The notes below the pieces were generated by a model. That model was not told the origin of the DNA. It made no database searches and worked only from the letters and a program-made list of their open reading frames with translations. DNA of 13,001 nucleotides, taken from assembly GCA_905235775.1 (NCBI GenBank), contig CAJOMY010000071.1, positions 1 to 13,001 of the forward strand, written 5' to 3'. Below are positions 11,398 to 13,001 of the stretch, one piece after another; the first letter of the stretch is position 1, and each line of letters begins with the position of its first letter. Origin of the DNA: an uncultured Bacteroidales bacterium. GTDB taxonomy: Bacteria > Bacteroidota > Bacteroidia > Bacteroidales > UBA932. The position numbers and the translations under genes are program-made.

Positions 11398-11586
11398 TTA
11401 CAATGTGTAGATTCCGGTCATCAGAGATTGGAAAGCGAAATCGATCACCCAAAGCACGGCAGCCAGGATGACGGTCGTGACAATGACAAGCAGGGCGGAA
11501 CTCTGAAGCTTCGCCCAGGTCGGCCAAGTCGTCTTCTTGGTGAGCTCGGTGAAAGACTCTTTGCAGTAATTGATAAACTTTCTCAT
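11398..11586 (-). CDS. secE: Preprotein translocase subunit SecE
   Basis: SecE is the small essential subunit that clamps SecY in the SecYEG export channel of the inner membrane. The product is 62 residues with a single membrane span at about 31-52 (ALLVIVTTVILAAVLWVIDF), preceded by the amphipathic helix and the conserved SFTELTKKTTWPTWAKL segment (11-27). I start at the ATG at 11584-11586 (MRKFINYCKESF), which fits the family. An upstream in-frame ATG at 11643 would add 19 unrelated, arginine-rich residues translated from a hairpin and is rejected. Bacterial SecE of this single-span type is usually about 60-65 residues. It sits between tRNA-Trp and nusG. Confidence 0.96.
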   Translation of the reverse strand: MRKFINYCKESFTELTKKTTWPTWAKLQSSALLVIVTTVILAAVLWVIDFAFQSLMTGIYTL

Positions 11587-11600
11587 CTTTACATTTAATG

Positions 11601-11633
11601 GACGCCGCGAAATGGAAGCGGGAGGGCGGCGTC
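11601..11633. other. GC-rich hairpin in the secE leader
   Basis: GACGCCGC (11601-11608) pairs perfectly with GCGGCGTC (11626-11633), with a 17-nt loop. It lies in the spacer between tRNA-Trp and secE, 14 bp before the secE start codon, and has no T-run after it on the minus strand. It is therefore not a terminator. It may help release the tRNA 3' end from the polycistronic transcript, or it may be a translational control element for secE. Confidence 0.5.
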
Positions 11634-11656
11634 TGTTAAACAATTACCAAATCGTA

Positions 11657-11727
11657 ACCTTTAAGCAGGAATCGAACCCACATTGACGGTTTTGGAGACC
11701 GCTGAATTACCATTATTCTATTCCCCT
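11657..11727 (-). tRNA. tRNA-Trp (CCA), acceptor stem broken at the 3' side
   Basis: The coding strand from 11727 reads AGGGGAA (5' acceptor strand), TA, a D arm with a perfect GAAT/ATTC stem and AATGGTA loop, a 5-bp anticodon stem (one G-U pair) with loop CTCCAAA (anticodon CCA, Trp), a 4-nt variable loop, and a T arm GTGGG/CCTGC around TTCGATT. Tuf-trnW-secE is the expected order for this phylum. The fault is at the 3' end: after CCTGC the sequence reads TTAAAGG instead of the TTCCCCT needed to pair with AGGGGAA. Only the first two bases pair, and the CCA end is not encoded. So it is recognisable but, as written, not a functional tRNA. Sequence loss is more likely than real decay. Confidence 0.75.
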
Positions 11728-11731
11728 GTAT

Positions 11732-11757
11732 AAGGCGGAGCGGGCCCGCTCCGCCTT
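11732..11757. other. 26-bp perfect palindrome between tuf and tRNA-Trp
   Basis: AAGGCGGAGCGGG (11732-11744) is directly followed by its own reverse complement (11745-11757), giving a hairpin of about 11 bp with a tight GGCC loop. It sits 14 bp past the tuf stop and 4 bp before the tRNA-Trp 5' end on the coding strand. On the minus strand ATACA follows, not a T-run; on the plus strand only TTTCT follows. I read it as a tuf 3'-end hairpin, either a weak terminator allowing read-through or an RNase processing structure next to the tRNA. Confidence 0.7.
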
Positions 11758-11771
11758 TCTGCTAATCGGAA

Positions 11772-12959
11772 TTAGTCAAGGATCTTGATCACCTGACCGG
11801 CACCGACCGTACGGCCACCCTCGCGGATAGCGAAACGGAGGTTCTCGTTCAGAGCGACCGGGGTGATGAGCATGACGTCGATCTCGACGTTGTCACCAGG
11901 CATGACCATCTCGACACCGGCCGGGAGGGTAATCTCACCGGTAACATCCAGGGTGCGGATGAAGAACTGGGGACGATACTTGTTGTGGAACGGCGTGTGA
12001 CGGCCACCCTCTTCCTTCTTCAGGACGTAGATCTGTCCGAGGAAGTGCTTGTGCGGGGTGATGGAGCCGGGCTTGGCGATAACCTCGCCGCGCTTGACTT
12101 CCTTCTTGTCGATACCGCGGAGGAGGAGACCCACGTTGTCGCCGGCCTCACCCTGGTCGAGGAGCTTGCGGAACATTTCGACGCCGGTGACGACGGTGTT
12201 CTTCGGCTTGTCATTGAAACCGACGATCTCGGCAGGGTCGTTGACGTGGATGGTACCCGTCTCGATACGGCCGGTGACGACGGTGCCGCGACCGGTGATG
12301 GAGAAGATGTCCTCGATAGGCATCAGGAACGGCTTCTCGTTCTCGCGGACCGGAAGGGGAATGTACTCATCGACAGCGTCCATGAGCTCAAGCACCTTCT
12401 CCTCCCACTGCGGCTCACCGTTGAGGGCGCCGAGGGCGGAACCCCGGATGACGGGGGCGTTGTCGCCGTCGAAATCGTACTTGCTGAGGAGGTCGCGGAC
12501 CTCCATCTCGACGAGGTCAAGCATTTCCTCATCGTCCACGAGGTCGACCTTGTTCAGGAAGACGACCATCTTCGGGACGTTCACCTGCTTGGCGAGGAGG
12601 ACGTGCTCGTTGGTCTGGGGCATCGGGCCGTCCGTGGCGGCGACGACGAGGATGGCGCCATCCATCTGGGCGGCACCGGTAACCATGTTCTTCACGTAGT
12701 CGGCGTGGCCCGGGCAATCGACATGCGCATAGTGACGATTGGCGGTCTGATACTCGACGTGGGCGGTGTTGATGGTGATACCACGCTCCTTCTCTTCCGG
12801 AGCGTTGTCAATCTGATCGAAGGACTTGACCTCGCTCAGACCCTTGGCAGCGAGCACCTTGGTGATAGCTGCGGTCAGAGTGGTCTTGCCATGGTCAACG
12901 TGGCCGATCGTGCCGATGTTGACATGCGGTTTATCCCGCTTGAAAACTTCTTTTGCCAT
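11772..12959 (-). CDS. tuf: Elongation factor Tu
   Basis: EF-Tu is the GTPase that delivers aminoacyl-tRNA to the ribosomal A site. It has 395 residues, the normal length. The G domain shows the P-loop GHVDHGKTT (19-27), switch I with RGITI (59-63), DCPGH (81-85) with catalytic His85, NKVD (136-139) and GSAL in the G5 region. The two beta-barrel domains follow, with ITGRGTVVTGRIETG and the C-terminal GGRTVGAGQVIKILD. The ATG is set by the standard MAKEVFKRDKPHVNIGTIGH start. No Shine-Dalgarno is visible; the upstream is AT-rich, as is usual for the phylum. The gene is the first of the minus-strand run in this window. In relatives a cluster of tRNA genes often precedes it, but that region lies outside. 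Confidence 0.99.
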   Translation of the reverse strand: MAKEVFKRDKPHVNIGTIGHVDHGKTTLTAAITKVLAAKGLSEVKSFDQIDNAPEEKERGITINTAHVEYQTANRHYAHVDCPGHADYVKNMVTGAAQMDGAILVVAATDGPMPQTNEHVLLAKQVNVPKMVVFLNKVDLVDDEEMLDLVEMEVRDLLSKYDFDGDNAPVIRGSALGALNGEPQWEEKVLELMDAVDEYIPLPVRENEKPFLMPIEDIFSITGRGTVVTGRIETGTIHVNDPAEIVGFNDKPKNTVVTGVEMFRKLLDQGEAGDNVGLLLRGIDKKEVKRGEVIAKPGSITPHKHFLGQIYVLKKEEGGRHTPFHNKYRPQFFIRTLDVTGEITLPAGVEMVMPGDNVEIDVMLITPVALNENLRFAIREGGRTVGAGQVIKILD

Positions 12960-12984
12960 AATATTACGTTTAAAAGTTTGTTTA

Positions 12985-12992
12985 CAAAATTA
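12985..12992 (-). promoter_or_regulatory. tuf: Possible Bacteroidota -7 element upstream of tuf
   Basis: The coding strand carries TAATTTTG, an exact match to the Bacteroidota -7 consensus TAnnTTTG, 25 bp before the tuf ATG. The matching TTTG element near -33 would fall beyond the window edge, so it cannot be checked. AT-rich DNA produces such matches often, and tuf may instead be transcribed from further upstream. Confidence 0.3.
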
Positions 12993-13001
12993 AACCGGCT
13001 T

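Noticed and set aside
11587..11643. A longer SecE starting at 11643
   Set aside because: The additional 19 residues come from the leader hairpin, do not fit SecE, and the ATG at 11586 gives the family N-terminus.

Overview
This window carries a core transcription and translation locus from a member of the phylum Bacteroidota, most likely order Bacteroidales. All recognised full-length genes lie on the minus strand. In the direction of transcription (right to left) the order is tuf (EF-Tu), tRNA-Trp, secE, nusG, rplK, rplA, rplJ, rplL, rpoB, rpoC. The assignment rests on Bacteroidales-like RpoB and RpoC sequences, on the tuf-trnW-secE-nusG-rplKAJL-rpoBC arrangement, and on A/T-rich start contexts with no clear Shine-Dalgarno sequence. 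The genes are GC-rich and the spacers AT-rich. I cannot name a genus.

Layout: positions 3-71 hold the last codons of an unidentified plus-strand gene that converges on the operon. Positions 72-334 are a hairpin-rich intergenic region that includes the rpoC terminator. A 20-bp perfect inverted repeat (335-379) overlaps the end of rpoC and abuts that terminator. rpoC (362-4612) and rpoB (4635-8456) fill most of the window. A 115-bp rplL-rpoB spacer holds an intrinsic-terminator-like hairpin, probably an attenuator. Then come rplL (8572-8936, reading frame broken), rplJ (with an unusual Ala/Pro/Glu tail), rplA, rplK, nusG and secE, closely packed with 9-32 bp gaps. A tRNA-Trp(CCA) with a defective 3' acceptor strand and a 26-bp perfect palindrome separate secE from tuf.

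The genes work together. EF-Tu and tRNA-Trp feed the ribosome. L11, L1, L10 and L7/L12 form the two ribosomal stalks that recruit and stimulate elongation factors. NusG couples RNA polymerase (RpoB/RpoC) to the ribosome, and SecE is the small essential subunit of the protein-export channel.

This is an ordinary housekeeping region and I see no new defence, mobile or biosynthetic system. The points worth a second look are: (1) a 10-nt loss in the most conserved part of rplL; (2) a tRNA-Trp whose acceptor stem cannot pair; (3) the inverted repeat built on the last codons and stop codon of rpoC next to the terminator; and (4) a 48-residue Ala/Pro/Glu-only tail on L10. Items 1 and 2 affect functions a cell cannot normally lose, so assembly or sequencing error must be excluded first.
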